DNA of 64,000 bases from Roseobacter fucihabitans (GCF_014337925.2 NZ_CP143423.1:650501-714500), one strand, 5' to 3'; counted from the stretch's first letter, positions 9,013-18,774 are shown. A program made the numbers and translations. Notes: generated from the letters alone by a model not told the origin.

Positions 9013-9710
9013 AATCGATCATCATTACAGGGGCCAGTTCGGGGATTGGGCATGCCACCGCCAAGGTGTTTTTGGACGCCGGTTGGCGCGTCGGTCTGAT
9101 CGCGCGCCGTGCGGATCGGTTGGAGGCTTTGGCGGATCAATATGACACAGCTGTGCCGTTGCCAGCCGATGTGAGCGACGCGAACGGCATGCAGGCTGCT
9201 TTTGAGGCTTTCGGGCATATCGACGTTCTGTTCAACAATGCTGGTTTGTTTGGGCCATCGGCCACCATTGATGAGATCACGTTGGAGGATTGGGCGCAGG
9301 TGATGCAGGTCAACATCGGCGGTATGTTCATTGCGGCCCGCCTGGCCTTTATGAAGATGCGCGCGCAGGACCCCCAGGGCGGGCGGATCATCAACAACGG
9401 ATCATTGTCCGCGCATGTGCCACGGCCCAATTCGGTCTGTTACACCACGACGAAACATGCGGTGACCGGCCTTACCAAGACGCTGTCTCTGGATGGGCGG
9501 TCGTTCAATATTGCCTGCGGTCAAATCGACATCGGTAACGCAGAGACGGATTTGCTCAGGCAGCTTAAGGCGTCGCAACCGGGGACAGAGACAATGGATG
9601 TGGGCAATGCCGCGCGCTCTGTCCTGCATATGGCTGAGATGCCGACAGAGGCGAATGTGCAATTCATGACCGTCATGGCGACGCGTATGCCCTATATCGG
9701 GCGGGGCTGA
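9009..9710 (+). CDS. short-chain dehydrogenase/reductase
   Basis: A 233-residue classical SDR oxidoreductase using NAD(P). Visible motifs are TGASSGIG (7-14), NNAG (76-79), catalytic Ser132 (NNGSLS) and the YxxxK pair Tyr145/Lys149 (CYTTTKH). The substrate is unknown. It starts inside the helicase stop codon (ATGA), so translation is coupled, although no functional link between a helicase and an SDR is evident. It is followed by a small palindromic repeat and a convergent gene. Confidence 0.88.
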   Translation: MKSIIITGASSGIGHATAKVFLDAGWRVGLIARRADRLEALADQYDTAVPLPADVSDANGMQAAFEAFGHIDVLFNNAGLFGPSATIDEITLEDWAQVMQVNIGGMFIAARLAFMKMRAQDPQGGRIINNGSLSAHVPRPNSVCYTTTKHAVTGLTKTLSLDGRSFNIACGQIDIGNAETDLLRQLKASQPGTETMDVGNAARSVLHMAEMPTEANVQFMTVMATRMPYIGRG

Positions 9711-9720
9711 AGGGAAAGAA

Positions 9721-9745
9721 GGTGGCCTGAAAGCCCACCTTACGG
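9721..9745. repeat. REP-like palindromic repeat, copy 1
   Basis: GGTGGCCTGAAAGCCCACC followed by TTACGG, lying between two convergent genes. Seventeen or eighteen of the 19 core bases recur at 56209 between groES and groEL. It can fold as a short hairpin and may also end transcription from both sides. Confidence 0.55.
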
Positions 9746-9755
9746 CGCGCGCGGA

Positions 9756-10526
9756 TCAGGCCCGAAAAATACGGAAGACGGCGGAGGCACCCCAACCGGC
9801 GGCGATGGCGATCCCAATCGACATCAGGCCATAGAGCAGCGGCTGGTTGCGCGAGAGCTCAAAGAGCCAGCGCTCCATGCCGACCTTTTGGACGTCGATG
9901 GTCGTTTCGTAACTCGAGATCACGTTGCCGTCGCGGGTCAGAAAAATGCGCGTGGCATAATCGCCTTCGGTCAGCGCTGCGGGCAGGCGCACGGCGGTGC
10001 GGAACAGGGTTTGTTCGCTGACGGTAACCGCACCCTCACGTAGTTGGTAAAGATCGGACCGACTTCGGATACGAATCAGGGCTTCGGTAAAGCTCTCGGA
10101 ATCCTGAATGGTTGCCGGAGCCCCGACCGAGCGAATGGCGCGTGGAACCGATATGCGGTGGCGCAGGTCTTCGACGTCTTTGAGCACGTCGCGCAGGGGG
10201 CCGCTGGTTTGAACGGCGTAAAAGCTTGGGGCACGGTCGACCTCCACGGCATCTACGTTAACCCAGATGCCGAGCCGTTTTTCCTTGCGCCGCACAGTCA
10301 GGGGCGTGGAGGGGCCAGCCACGGTCACGATGACCTCAAGGGGGGGGCCGTCCGGGATCGCCTCTTCGCGTTTGACCGCCCCGAAAATCAGGATGTCGGA
10401 GCCATCAAAGCTGGTTGTGATCGACACCTTATCCTTGCTGAGGCCAAGGACGACTTCCTCGGCTCGGATCGGAGTGGTGAGGAGAAGCGTGACGCTCAGC
10501 AGCACACCGAAGAGACGCCATGACAT
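9756..10526 (-). CDS. TIGR02186 family transmembrane protein
   Basis: A 256-residue conserved alphaproteobacterial protein. It has an N-terminal signal peptide ending near the TPIRAEE segment, a large non-cytoplasmic region with beta-rich composition, and one C-terminal membrane helix (about 230-250, LLYGLMSIGIAIAAGWG) with a basic tail. The TIGR02186 assignment is from recall of the family. The start is ATG 10526; a TTG at 10532 would overlap the upstream stop. It is cotranscribed with the TauE/SafE gene immediately upstream, a recurrent pairing that suggests a partner role in anion export. Molecular function unknown. Confidence 0.82.
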   Translation of the reverse strand: MSWRLFGVLLSVTLLLTTPIRAEEVVLGLSKDKVSITTSFDGSDILIFGAVKREEAIPDGPPLEVIVTVAGPSTPLTVRRKEKRLGIWVNVDAVEVDRAPSFYAVQTSGPLRDVLKDVEDLRHRISVPRAIRSVGAPATIQDSESFTEALIRIRSRSDLYQLREGAVTVSEQTLFRTAVRLPAALTEGDYATRIFLTRDGNVISSYETTIDVQKVGMERWLFELSRNQPLLYGLMSIGIAIAAGWGASAVFRIFRA

Positions 10527-10528
10527 GC

Positions 10529-11443
10529 TCAATGCCCCGACGCCGCGCCGATGGAGTAAAGCTCCGATGGCATCAGCAGCAGATCAAGCGCGAGTTTGCC
10601 ACAGACCGCGAGCACCATGACCGCAAGCCAGATGCGCAGCTGTTCAGCCTTCATTTTCACGCCAATGCGGGTGCCGATCTGCGCACCGATGACACCGCCC
10701 ACCAGCAGCAAGACGGCCAGGACGATGTCCACCGTGAAGTTGGTTGTGGCGTGTAAAAGCGTGGTGAAGGCGGTCACAAAGATGATCTGGAACAGCGAGG
10801 TCCCAACCACCACCTTTGTGGGCATGCCCAGGAGGTAGATCATCGCAGGCACCATGATGAAGCCGCCACCCACGCCCATGATGGCCGCCAGAATGCCAAC
10901 CGAAACACCGACCAGAAGGGGGGGGATGACAGAGATATAGAGACCCGATACGCGGAATCGCATTTTGAAGGGCAGACCGTGGATCCAATTATGTTTCTTG
11001 CGCACCGGGGCCTTGCCCGCCTTGGTGTTGCGGATCGCGTTGAGGCTTTCGATGAACATCAACCCGCCGATCACGCCCAGAAACACAACGTAGCAAAGCT
11101 TGACCAGCAGGTCGACCTGGCCTTGTGCCTTGAGATAGTTGAACACGATGACGCCCAATCCGGCCCCGACGAGACCGCCGACAAGGAGGACAGTGCCCAT
11201 CTTGAGGTCGACGGTTTTACGTTTGAGATGCGCCAGGACGCCGGAAAAGGAGGATGCCACGATCTGGTTTGCCTCAGTCGCCACCGCGACCGCGGGCGGG
11301 ATGCCGATCATGAAGAGAAGCGGCGTCATCAGGAAGCCGCCGCCGACACCAAACATGCCCGATAAAACGCCGACGATTCCTCCCAGCCCCAATAATAGAA
11401 AGGCGTTTACCGATAGTTCGGCGATAGGAAGGTAAATCTGCAT
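10529..11443 (-). CDS. sulfite exporter TauE/SafE family membrane protein
   Basis: A 304-residue polytopic inner-membrane protein of the TauE/SafE (DUF81) family. These export or import sulfite, sulfoacetate and related organic anions. It has two homologous halves, each with a glycine-rich loop: SGMFGVGGGFLMTPLL near residue 30 and AAIMGVGGGFIMVPAM near 190. About eight membrane segments are visible. I start at the ATG at 11443 because the family begins with MQIYLPIAELS; the frame extends nine codons further to 11470 and neither start has a clear ribosome site. The next gene downstream is the TIGR02186 partner. Confidence 0.85.
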   Translation of the reverse strand: MQIYLPIAELSVNAFLLLGLGGIVGVLSGMFGVGGGFLMTPLLFMIGIPPAVAVATEANQIVASSFSGVLAHLKRKTVDLKMGTVLLVGGLVGAGLGVIVFNYLKAQGQVDLLVKLCYVVFLGVIGGLMFIESLNAIRNTKAGKAPVRKKHNWIHGLPFKMRFRVSGLYISVIPPLLVGVSVGILAAIMGVGGGFIMVPAMIYLLGMPTKVVVGTSLFQIIFVTAFTTLLHATTNFTVDIVLAVLLLVGGVIGAQIGTRIGVKMKAEQLRIWLAVMVLAVCGKLALDLLLMPSELYSIGAASGH

Positions 11444-11539
11444 GGGTTTTGTTAAAGCACAGACGGGCATGAAATCAATGCTGATTGCTGCCGTGCAGCG
11501 ATCAGGACCGATATAAATCGCGATTCTGGACTTAAGACG

Positions 11540-12508
11540 TCAGCGTTCCTTGACGTAGGGTTGCCCGCCCGCGCGTGGCGGGATCGCCTTGCCGACGAAA
11601 CCAGCCAGAATGATCACCGTCATCACATAGGGTAATGCGCCGAGCAATGCGCCCTGCACCTTGATGCCCAGTACCGCCTGAATGATATCGGGGCGGGTTT
11701 CAAGTGCGCCGAAAAGGCCGAAAAGCAGGGTGGCATAAAGGGCGTACCAGGGGCGCCATTTGGCGAAGATCAGAGCCGCAAGTGCGATGAAACCGCGCCC
11801 AGCGGACATGTCCTTGACGAAACCGGCCTGCAACGCGGTGGACAGGTAAGCGCCCGCAATACCGCAGAGCACGCCGCAGATCATCACCGCCGCGTAACGC
11901 AACCCCACGACGGAAACGCCCGCGGTATCCACAGCTGCCGGGTTTTCACCAACGGCGCGCAGGCGCAGGCCAAAGCGGGTACGAAACAGGATCCACCAGG
12001 TCAGTGGGACCATGGCGAAGGCGACATAGACGAGGATCGAATGCCCGGAGATCAGTTCCGCGTAGATTGGCCCCAGAATGGGCGTGGAGGCAAGCGCATC
12101 GGCAAAGGGCAGGGTGATGGGTTCGAACCGCGCGCCGCCCATCAGAGAGGGGGTGCGCCCGCCTTGGCTGAACCAGTCCTGTGCAATCAGCACGGTGAGG
12201 CCAGCGGCGAGGAAATTGATCGCGACGCCTGAGATCAATTGATTCCCGCGAAAGGTGATGGAGGCCAGCCCGTGCAGCAGGCTGAAGGCCATGGAGGCGG
12301 CAATTCCTGCCGCGAGGCCGATCCAGACCGACCCGGTCAGCGCGGCAATGGCAGCGGAAAAGAACGCCGCGGCCAGCATTTTGCCCTCAAGGCCGATGTC
12401 GAAAATGCCCGCACGTTCCGAGAAAAGCCCCGCCAAACAGGCCAGAAGCAGCGGTGTTGCCAGCCGCACCGTGCTGTCGAGCAATTGGATCAGCGTGAGG
12501 AAATCCAT
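11540..12508 (-). CDS. ABC transporter permease (nucleoside, BMP type), second subunit
   Basis: A 322-residue inner-membrane permease of the branched-chain/RbsC-like superfamily, the YufQ/NupQ type that pairs with a BMP-family binding protein. About eight to ten membrane segments are visible, with the family motif ERAGIFDIGLEGKML near residue 30. Likely imports nucleosides. Its start overlaps the stop of the other permease by one base (TGATG), so it is the last gene of a four-gene operon read right to left: binding protein, ATPase, permease 1, permease 2. Confidence 0.9.
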   Translation of the reverse strand: MDFLTLIQLLDSTVRLATPLLLACLAGLFSERAGIFDIGLEGKMLAAAFFSAAIAALTGSVWIGLAAGIAASMAFSLLHGLASITFRGNQLISGVAINFLAAGLTVLIAQDWFSQGGRTPSLMGGARFEPITLPFADALASTPILGPIYAELISGHSILVYVAFAMVPLTWWILFRTRFGLRLRAVGENPAAVDTAGVSVVGLRYAAVMICGVLCGIAGAYLSTALQAGFVKDMSAGRGFIALAALIFAKWRPWYALYATLLFGLFGALETRPDIIQAVLGIKVQGALLGALPYVMTVIILAGFVGKAIPPRAGGQPYVKER

Positions 12509-13602
12509 CAGCTGTTCCCCCGGCGCATCATCAGAAACAGGCGCTCCAGCGGCATGCGCACCATGTTATCCAGCGCGCCGGTAAAGAGGATCACAAGCGC
12601 CTGAATGACCACGATCAATTCGCGCGGGATGTTGGTCCAGAGTGCGAGTTCCGCGCCGCCCTGATAGAGGAACCCAAAGAGGATCGCCGCAAGGAAGACG
12701 CCAAACGGGTGGCTGCGCCCCATGAGCGCCACGGCGATGCCGATGAAACCCGCGCCCTCCACCGCGTTGAGGACAAGGCGTTCGGCCTCGCCCATGACGT
12801 TGTTGATCGCCATCATGCCCGCCAAGGCACCGGAAATCAGCATGGCGATCATCGTGATCGCAGTGGGGGAAATGCCGCCGTATTTTGCCGCCGGTTCGGA
12901 TTTTCCATAGCTGCGGATTTCATACCCGAGCCACGTCCGCCACAGCAAAAACCACACCAGCACACAGGCGATGAGGGCGATCAGGAAGGTCACATTGGCC
13001 GGGGCGGCTTTGGAGAAACTGATGCCGAGGGGGGCGAGGATGTCGTGCAGGGTGGGCAGGTGAACGGCTTCGGGAAAGCGCGCGGTGGCCGGATCCATGC
13101 TGCCCGCCGGGCGCATCAGGTTCACCAGCACATAGTTCAAAACAGCCGCGCCGATGAAGTTGAACATGATGGTGGTGATGACGATATGGCTGCCACGTTT
13201 GGCCTGTAGGAAGGCCGGGATCGCCGCCCATGCCGCCCCAAAAAGCGCTGCCGCCAGTGTCGCGCCGAGCAGCGCCAGCGTCCAATGCGGCCAGGGGATC
13301 AGCAGGCAGGCCAGCGCCACGCCGAGCCCCCCCAGCATCGCCTGCCCCTCGCCGCCAATATTGAAAAGCCCCGCGTGAAAGGCCACGGAAACCGCCAGCC
13401 CGGTAAACAGAAAGTTCGTCGCGTAATAAAGCGTGTAGCCCCAGCCATAGGTGCTGCCCAGGGCACCCGTGACCATCAGCTTCACCGCTGCAACAGGGTC
13501 CTCCCCAATGGCGAGGATCACCAGCGCCGACAGGATCGCGGCCAGCAGCAACGAGATCAGCGGTACGAGGGTCACCTCGGCCCATTTTGGCATCACTTCC
13601 AT
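12508..13602 (-). CDS. ABC transporter permease (nucleoside, BMP type), first subunit
   Basis: A 364-residue permease of the YufP/NupP type. It is polytopic, with the signature LFNIGGEGQAMLGGLG near residue 80, the counterpart of the same loop in the second permease. It forms a heterodimer with the downstream permease. The start follows the ATPase stop by three bases, so translation is probably coupled. Substrate inferred as nucleosides from the BMP-family binding protein in the same operon. Confidence 0.9.
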   Translation of the reverse strand: MEVMPKWAEVTLVPLISLLLAAILSALVILAIGEDPVAAVKLMVTGALGSTYGWGYTLYYATNFLFTGLAVSVAFHAGLFNIGGEGQAMLGGLGVALACLLIPWPHWTLALLGATLAAALFGAAWAAIPAFLQAKRGSHIVITTIMFNFIGAAVLNYVLVNLMRPAGSMDPATARFPEAVHLPTLHDILAPLGISFSKAAPANVTFLIALIACVLVWFLLWRTWLGYEIRSYGKSEPAAKYGGISPTAITMIAMLISGALAGMMAINNVMGEAERLVLNAVEGAGFIGIAVALMGRSHPFGVFLAAILFGFLYQGGAELALWTNIPRELIVVIQALVILFTGALDNMVRMPLERLFLMMRRGNS

Positions 13603-13605
13603 CGC

Positions 13606-15171
13606 CTAAGCCCCCACACCGGCCATTAGCAGCCCCAGTTCTTTTTCGTCGGTTTCAGAAGACAACCGCTCGCCCATGATATGCCCATCGAACATCACCG
13701 CCACGCGGTCCGAAAGCGCGAGGATTTCTTCCAACTCCACCGACACCAGCAGGATGGCCTTGCCCTTGTCGCGCAGGGCGACGATCTGTTGGTGGATGAA
13801 CTCGATCGCGCCAATGTCCACACCCCGCGTCGGTTGCCCCACCAGCAACAGATCCGGGTTGCGTTCAATCTCACGGGCCAGGACGATTTTCTGCTGGTTT
13901 CCGCCGGAGAAATTCTTGGCGGCCAGTGCCGGGTTGGGCGGGCGCACGTCAAAGCGCCCCATTTTGGCCTCGGTATCCGCGCGGATCGCGGCATTGTTCA
14001 GCAGTAATCCGGATTGATACCCTGGATCGCGGTGATAGCCAAAGGCCGTATTCTCCCAGGCGGAAAAATCCATGATCAGCCCTTCGCGCTGACGGTCCTC
14101 GGGGACATGCGCAATGCTGCGCGCCCGTCGCGCGCGCCCATCCGCAAGCTTGCCGTTCAGATCCAGCGGCTGGCCGTTGACCTGAATAACGCCTGTGCCG
14201 GTGGCATAGCCGCCCAGCACTTCCAGCAGTTCGGATTGCCCGTTGCCAGCCACGCCCGCGATGCCCAGGATTTCGCCTGCACGAACCTGCAAATCAATGC
14301 CCTTAAGGCGCTCAACGCCCTTCTCATCGACCACGCGCAGGCCTTTGATATCCAGCACGACCTTACCGGGCGTTGCGGGTGTTTTATCCACGCGTAACAG
14401 GACCTTGCGGCCCACCATCAATTCCGCCAGTTCCGCCGGAGAGGTTTCCGCCGTCTTGACCGTCGCGGTCATTTCGCCGCGCCGCATGACGCTGACCGTA
14501 TCGGTGGCTTCCATGATTTCGCGCAGCTTATGCGTGATCAGGATGATGGTTTTACCCTCAGCGCGCAGCCGGTCCAGAATGCGGAACAGCTGATCCGCCT
14601 CGGCCGGGGTCAACACGCCTGTGGGCTCATCGAGGATCAGGATATCGGCCTGCCGGTAGAGCGCCTTGAGGATTTCCACGCGCTGTTGCATGCCGACGCC
14701 GAGGTCTTCGATCACTGCATCCGGGTCCACATTCAGCCCGTATTCGTGCTCCAATTCCAGCAACGTTTTGCGCGCCTTGGCGAGCGAGGGGCGCAGGAGC
14801 CTGCCGTCTTCGGCCCCCAGAATGATATTCTCGAGCACGGTGAAATTTTCAACCAGCTTGAAGTGCTGGAACACCATGCCGATGCCTGCAGCAATGGCCG
14901 CCTGACTGTCGGGGATCTCGGTCTTTTTGCCGCCAATGAAAATTTCGCCGCGGTCGGCTTTGTAAAAGCCATAAAGGATCGACATCAGCGTCGATTTACC
15001 CGCGCCATTCTCGCCGATGATGCCGTGGATCGTGCCGGGCATCACCCGGATCGAGATGTCCTTATTGGCCTGAACGGGTCCAAAGGCCTTGGAAATGCCC
15101 TTGAGTTCGATGGCCGCAGAGGCGGCAGGAGCGGCAGTTGCCTGCCGCCCCGAAATGTCACTGGCGTTCAT
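13606..15171 (-). CDS. ABC transporter ATP-binding protein, duplicated (sugar/nucleoside type)
   Basis: A 521-residue ATPase with two fused nucleotide-binding domains, as in RbsA/MglA and NupO. The first half has Walker A GENGAGKST near residue 55, a Q-loop (GMVFQHFKL) and Walker B ILILDEPT. The second half has a degenerate Walker A (GVAGNGQSE), a canonical signature FSGGNQQK and a Walker-B-like region (LLLVGQPTRG). One competent and one degenerate site is normal for the family. It energises the two permeases encoded downstream. Its ATG lies a few bases after the stop of the binding-protein gene. Confidence 0.92.
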   Translation of the reverse strand: MNASDISGRQATAAPAASAAIELKGISKAFGPVQANKDISIRVMPGTIHGIIGENGAGKSTLMSILYGFYKADRGEIFIGGKKTEIPDSQAAIAAGIGMVFQHFKLVENFTVLENIILGAEDGRLLRPSLAKARKTLLELEHEYGLNVDPDAVIEDLGVGMQQRVEILKALYRQADILILDEPTGVLTPAEADQLFRILDRLRAEGKTIILITHKLREIMEATDTVSVMRRGEMTATVKTAETSPAELAELMVGRKVLLRVDKTPATPGKVVLDIKGLRVVDEKGVERLKGIDLQVRAGEILGIAGVAGNGQSELLEVLGGYATGTGVIQVNGQPLDLNGKLADGRARRARSIAHVPEDRQREGLIMDFSAWENTAFGYHRDPGYQSGLLLNNAAIRADTEAKMGRFDVRPPNPALAAKNFSGGNQQKIVLAREIERNPDLLLVGQPTRGVDIGAIEFIHQQIVALRDKGKAILLVSVELEEILALSDRVAVMFDGHIMGERLSSETDEKELGLLMAGVGA

Positions 15172-15175
15172 GTCC

Positions 15176-16171
15176 TTAGAAGCTCAGCGCAGGGCAGCTG
15201 TCGTCTGATGTGTAATCATGCACGGCCAGATCACCCGCCGCGATCTGGCTGGCGGCTGCGTCCACGGCGGCCTGCATATCTGCACTTACGAGGTCGGCGT
15301 TGAATTCGTCCATGGCATATCCGACACCGCCATTGGCCAAGCCCATGACGTTAAATCCTTTTTCCATACCCGGACCGTCGGACATCGCCTGGAAAACAGC
15401 ATTGTCGACACGTTTCATCATGGAGGTCAGGACCTTGCCCGGATGCAGGTGGTTCTGGTTGCTATCCACACCGATGGACAGGATATCCTCATCCGCGGCG
15501 GTTTGCAGAACACCAACGCCGGTACCGCCGGCCGCTGCATAAACCACATCCGCGCCCTGGCTGATCTGCGCTTTGGTCAGCTCCGATCCCTTAACCGGAT
15601 CATTCCATGCAGCGGGGGTCGAGCCGGTCATGTTGGAGATCACGGTGGCGTCCGGGTTCACAGCCTTGACGCCCTGTGCATAGCCACAAGCAAATTTACG
15701 GATCAGCGGAATGTCCATGCCGCCGATGAATCCAACGGTGCCGGATTGCGACGCTTTGGCCGCCATCATGCCGACAAGGTAGGACCCTTCATGCTCGTTG
15801 AAGACAACCGAGCGCACGTTGGGCGCATCCACCACCATGTCGATGATCACAAAGTCGGTGTCTGGATAATCACTCGCGACCTGACCCAACGCATCGCCAA
15901 AGGCAAAGCCGGTCATCACGATGGGGTTGGAGCCGGATTCGGCAAAACGGCGCAGAGCCTGTTCGCGCTGTGCTTCGGATTGCAGCTCGATGTCGCGGAA
16001 CGTGCCGCCGGTTTCTTCGGCCCAACGCTCAGCGCCGCGAAAGGCGGCCTCATTGAAGGATTTATCGAACTTGCCGCCCAGATCAAAGATCAGCGCAGGT
16101 TCGGCCAGTGCGGCACCAGCAGAAAGCGCGAGGCCCGCCGCCCCGCCAAGGAATTTTTGCATAAGGGTCAT
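15176..16171 (-). CDS. BMP family ABC transporter substrate-binding protein
   Basis: A 331-residue periplasmic or lipid-free binding protein of the Bmp/PnrA/Med family, which binds purine nucleosides. The N-terminal signal peptide ends near AALAEP (residue 25). Family motifs are DLGGKFDKSFNEAAFRG (30-46) and GFIGGMDIPLIRKF (about 148-161). No lipobox cysteine is visible, as expected for a soluble periplasmic form. It is the first gene of the transporter operon and the promoter should lie in the 250 bases upstream, next to the decayed IS630. Confidence 0.93.
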   Translation of the reverse strand: MTLMQKFLGGAAGLALSAGAALAEPALIFDLGGKFDKSFNEAAFRGAERWAEETGGTFRDIELQSEAQREQALRRFAESGSNPIVMTGFAFGDALGQVASDYPDTDFVIIDMVVDAPNVRSVVFNEHEGSYLVGMMAAKASQSGTVGFIGGMDIPLIRKFACGYAQGVKAVNPDATVISNMTGSTPAAWNDPVKGSELTKAQISQGADVVYAAAGGTGVGVLQTAADEDILSIGVDSNQNHLHPGKVLTSMMKRVDNAVFQAMSDGPGMEKGFNVMGLANGGVGYAMDEFNADLVSADMQAAVDAAASQIAAGDLAVHDYTSDDSCPALSF

Positions 16172-16426
16172 TTAGGTGTCTCCCGGTTGGTAATTCTGGA
16201 GCGTTTGGGGGCCCGGCTGAGCCCGTCATCGCCCAATATGAGCAGATTTATTCTGTTCCTGCGCAAATTAGGACCTAGCTGACCGGCAGGGTCAACCGGT
16301 TTTTGACGCATTCCCGTTGAATCAGGGGCGCTTACCAAGCCTTAAAGCGGTTTGCGTTTAATCTGAATTGATTTGTGTTTCCCAAAGGAGTCTTTGTCTG
16401 TTTCATTTTCAGTGTGGAGGTGGATG

Positions 16427-17131
16427 ATGGGCAAACCTCTTTCTTTAGATTTTCGGCACCGGATTTGCGGGTATGTTGCTGCTGGGAACTCTTGTCGTGC
16501 AGCAGGGCGCATTTTTGGTGTCAGTGCGGCAACGGCGGTGCGTTATGCTGCGGACAAACGAGAGCGGCGCGACGTCACGCCCAGACCACAGGGCGGGCCG
16601 GTGGGCCGGATTTGGCCAGCTGGCACCGTATAAGGATTTCTTAATCGGGATTATCCGTGCCGAACCAGACATAACATTGCATGCACTATCGGGCGCGTTG
16701 GAAGACACGTCTGGCGTATCCGTTCACCTCTCATAAATTCACCGCGCCTTGGTACGCGCCGGGTTCTCATATGGAAAAAGGACTTATCGCACAGGAACGT
16801 AATCGGCCTGCCCTGCGCAAGTCAAGGCGGGGGTGGATCAACCACCGCCAGCCGCGCATGCGCCAGGAGCCAGGAGCCAGGAGCCACACAGACTGGTCTT
16901 TATTGCTTCTGGGGACATTGCTGCGCAATACCCTGACGGCCAGTGGATGAGATGGCTTTCTCAAAGCCCATCTGAGACGGATCGGACCAAAAACGTTTGA
17001 TACAAACTTCCAGGCCCTCGGCGACATTTATGATCCGTTTGATCCAAGCAAATGCTGAAACCTCCTCAAAGCTGCCGGATATGCCTCAGATCAAATGCAA
17101 AATGCTTTAATTAAGTATGTAGGCCCTAATC
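16427..17131 (+). pseudogene. IS630-family transposase remnant
   Basis: Pieces of one IS630-type transposase can be read in order across shifting frames. The N-terminal helix-turn-helix (MGKPLSLDFRHRICGYV, then AAGRIFGVSAATAVRYA) is followed in another frame by GQLAPYKDFLIGIIRAEPD and ALEDTSGVSVHLS, then HRALVRAGFSY, and RQPRM. After a gap come C-terminal pieces (EMAFSK, LRRIG-KTFDTNFQALGDIYDPFD and AAGYASDQMQNALI). The central part holding the DDE catalytic residues is missing. Several frameshifts and stops show it is dead. Its right end reaches the last codons of the next gene. Confidence 0.8.
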
Positions 17132-18160
17132 AAAGGTCCCCGCGACACGCCCCAGTAACATGAAGGCCCGCGCAGTCCTTGTTTCGGCGAGGGCTGAAAT
17201 ATCGCTATCCGTTGCGTTTGGTTCAAATTCGGCAAAGGCCTTGTCAAAGCGGCGCAAAAAGTGGTGCGCGGCATCGCGGAAAATCGGATCCTGCTTCATG
17301 CGCCCGGAGGTCAGCGCCAAGGACGAGCGGTCCCGCACGCCCCCCAGACCCGCGATGGCGCGCCCGCGTGCGCCCTGTCCGAAATGGCGCCAGATTTCCG
17401 GCTTGGCGCGGTCGGGCCGCAGATCATCCATGTAAATGCCATCCTGGCTCAGCAGCGTCAGGATATCCTGCGCGGCCTGGATGAGTTGCGCGGTCGAGCG
17501 GTCCTTCAAAGCGCGCCGCAGGGCGGAAAACCCGGCCTCATCTTCGGCGGTTTCAGGAAAATGTAGCGCGCGGATGAAATCCTCATTGGCCAGCGGTGGG
17601 GCCATATCCACGGCCTGCGTGCCCAAGGCGAGCGCGGGTTGGTCATCGGTTTGCGTGTTCTTTTCCGGCGCGGGGGCGGGCGCGCGCTCTTGATCCCGGC
17701 GCGACGTAAATGTGGCCAATACGGTTTCGGTATTGCGCGCCGCGGCGGCGATTTCGTCGAGTTTACGCGCCACACTGGCGGGTTCATGGCCCAGCGTCCC
17801 GCTTTGGCTTTGCGCGATATAGGCATGGCGGATGGCGTCGATGGCGGCCTGCAGCCGCTGGCTTTCTTCGCGCATCACACGGCTGGAACGCGCCGCGGTA
17901 GCCGCAACCCAGATCATCGCAACCGGCATAAAAACCGCCAGCATGGTCAGCAGAAACTGCATCCCGCCGCCCGGTTCATCCACATTGTTCGGCACCAGCG
18001 TGAAAAACACGATCGCGCCCAACAACCAGACGCCTGACAGCGCCAGTGCGACGATTTCGATGCTGGTGATGCCACCCGAATGCGGTTTGTCATAGATGCC
18101 AAGAGGCGTCGGGCGGGCCCGTGTCTCATTGCTCTCGGCCTGTTCATTTGTATCAGCCAT
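17126..18160 (-). CDS. conserved hypothetical membrane protein
   Basis: A 344-residue protein I cannot name. It has a short hydrophilic N-terminus, two membrane helices (about 33-55 and 68-92), a predicted coiled region around 95-160 and a Pro/Ala-rich linker (ERAPAPAPEKN). A soluble alpha-helical C-terminal domain follows from about 190, with repeated FRDAAHHFLRRFDKAF-type helices. It resembles conserved Rhodobacterales proteins of unknown function. It precedes no partner on its strand; greA lies directly upstream with 14 bases between. The last codons abut the decayed IS630, so the native C-terminus may have been altered slightly. Confidence 0.72.
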   Translation of the reverse strand: MADTNEQAESNETRARPTPLGIYDKPHSGGITSIEIVALALSGVWLLGAIVFFTLVPNNVDEPGGGMQFLLTMLAVFMPVAMIWVAATAARSSRVMREESQRLQAAIDAIRHAYIAQSQSGTLGHEPASVARKLDEIAAAARNTETVLATFTSRRDQERAPAPAPEKNTQTDDQPALALGTQAVDMAPPLANEDFIRALHFPETAEDEAGFSALRRALKDRSTAQLIQAAQDILTLLSQDGIYMDDLRPDRAKPEIWRHFGQGARGRAIAGLGGVRDRSSLALTSGRMKQDPIFRDAAHHFLRRFDKAFAEFEPNATDSDISALAETRTARAFMLLGRVAGTFD

Positions 18161-18174
18161 GTCCGCAGGTCCTG

Positions 18175-18645
18175 TCAGGCATAGACGATTTTAAGCACCT
18201 CATAGGATTTCTCACCACCCGGGGTGCGCACATTTACGCTATCGCCTTCGTCCTTGCCAATCAGGGCGCGCGCAATCGGCGATTTTATGTTCAACAGACC
18301 TTTTTCGACGCTGGCCTCATGTTCGCCTACGATCTGCCAGGTTTTTTCCTGATCGGTGTCTTCATCCACCAGCGTGACGGTTGCGCCGAATTTGATGGTG
18401 CCGGACATTTTGGAGGGATCAATGACCTCAGCCAGACCAAGCACGCCCTCCAACTCCTTGACCCGACCTTCGATGAAGGAGTGTTTTTCGCGCGCGGAAT
18501 GATACTCTGCGTTCTCGGACAGATCACCATGCTCACGTGCCTCGGCGATCGCCTGAATGATGGCGGGGCGTTCCACGGTTTTCAACTTCTTGAGTTCCGC
18601 TTCCAGATCGTCGTGGCCCTTTCGGGTCATTGGGATTTTGTCCAT
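18175..18645 (-). CDS. greA: transcription elongation factor GreA
   Basis: Stimulates RNA cleavage by backtracked RNA polymerase. 156 residues, the standard length. The N-terminal coiled coil with the [15 protein letters not shown] signature (about residues 41-55) holds the acidic tip, and the C-terminal FKBP-like domain ends in [15 protein letters not shown] begin at the ATG at 18645 (MDKIPMT); the frame continues upstream to 18768 but that is non-coding. The stop is 14 bases from the downstream hypothetical membrane protein gene. Confidence 0.95.
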   Translation of the reverse strand: MDKIPMTRKGHDDLEAELKKLKTVERPAIIQAIAEAREHGDLSENAEYHSAREKHSFIEGRVKELEGVLGLAEVIDPSKMSGTIKFGATVTLVDEDTDQEKTWQIVGEHEASVEKGLLNIKSPIARALIGKDEGDSVNVRTPGGEKSYEVLKIVYA

Positions 18646-18774
18646 CGGTATCGTCCAGGAAAAGGTGCGGCCCGCCGGAAGAAACCCGTGGGCCGCAGGT
18701 GAGAGTTGGCATTTACCAGACCGAATGGCGAAGCAAAATGCAAGGGGAACCGTCAGGCGGGCCCCCACAGATCA

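Noticed and set aside
12115-12140. tRNA T-loop-like GGTTCGAACC
   Set aside because: It is inside a well-supported permease gene and has no cloverleaf around it.
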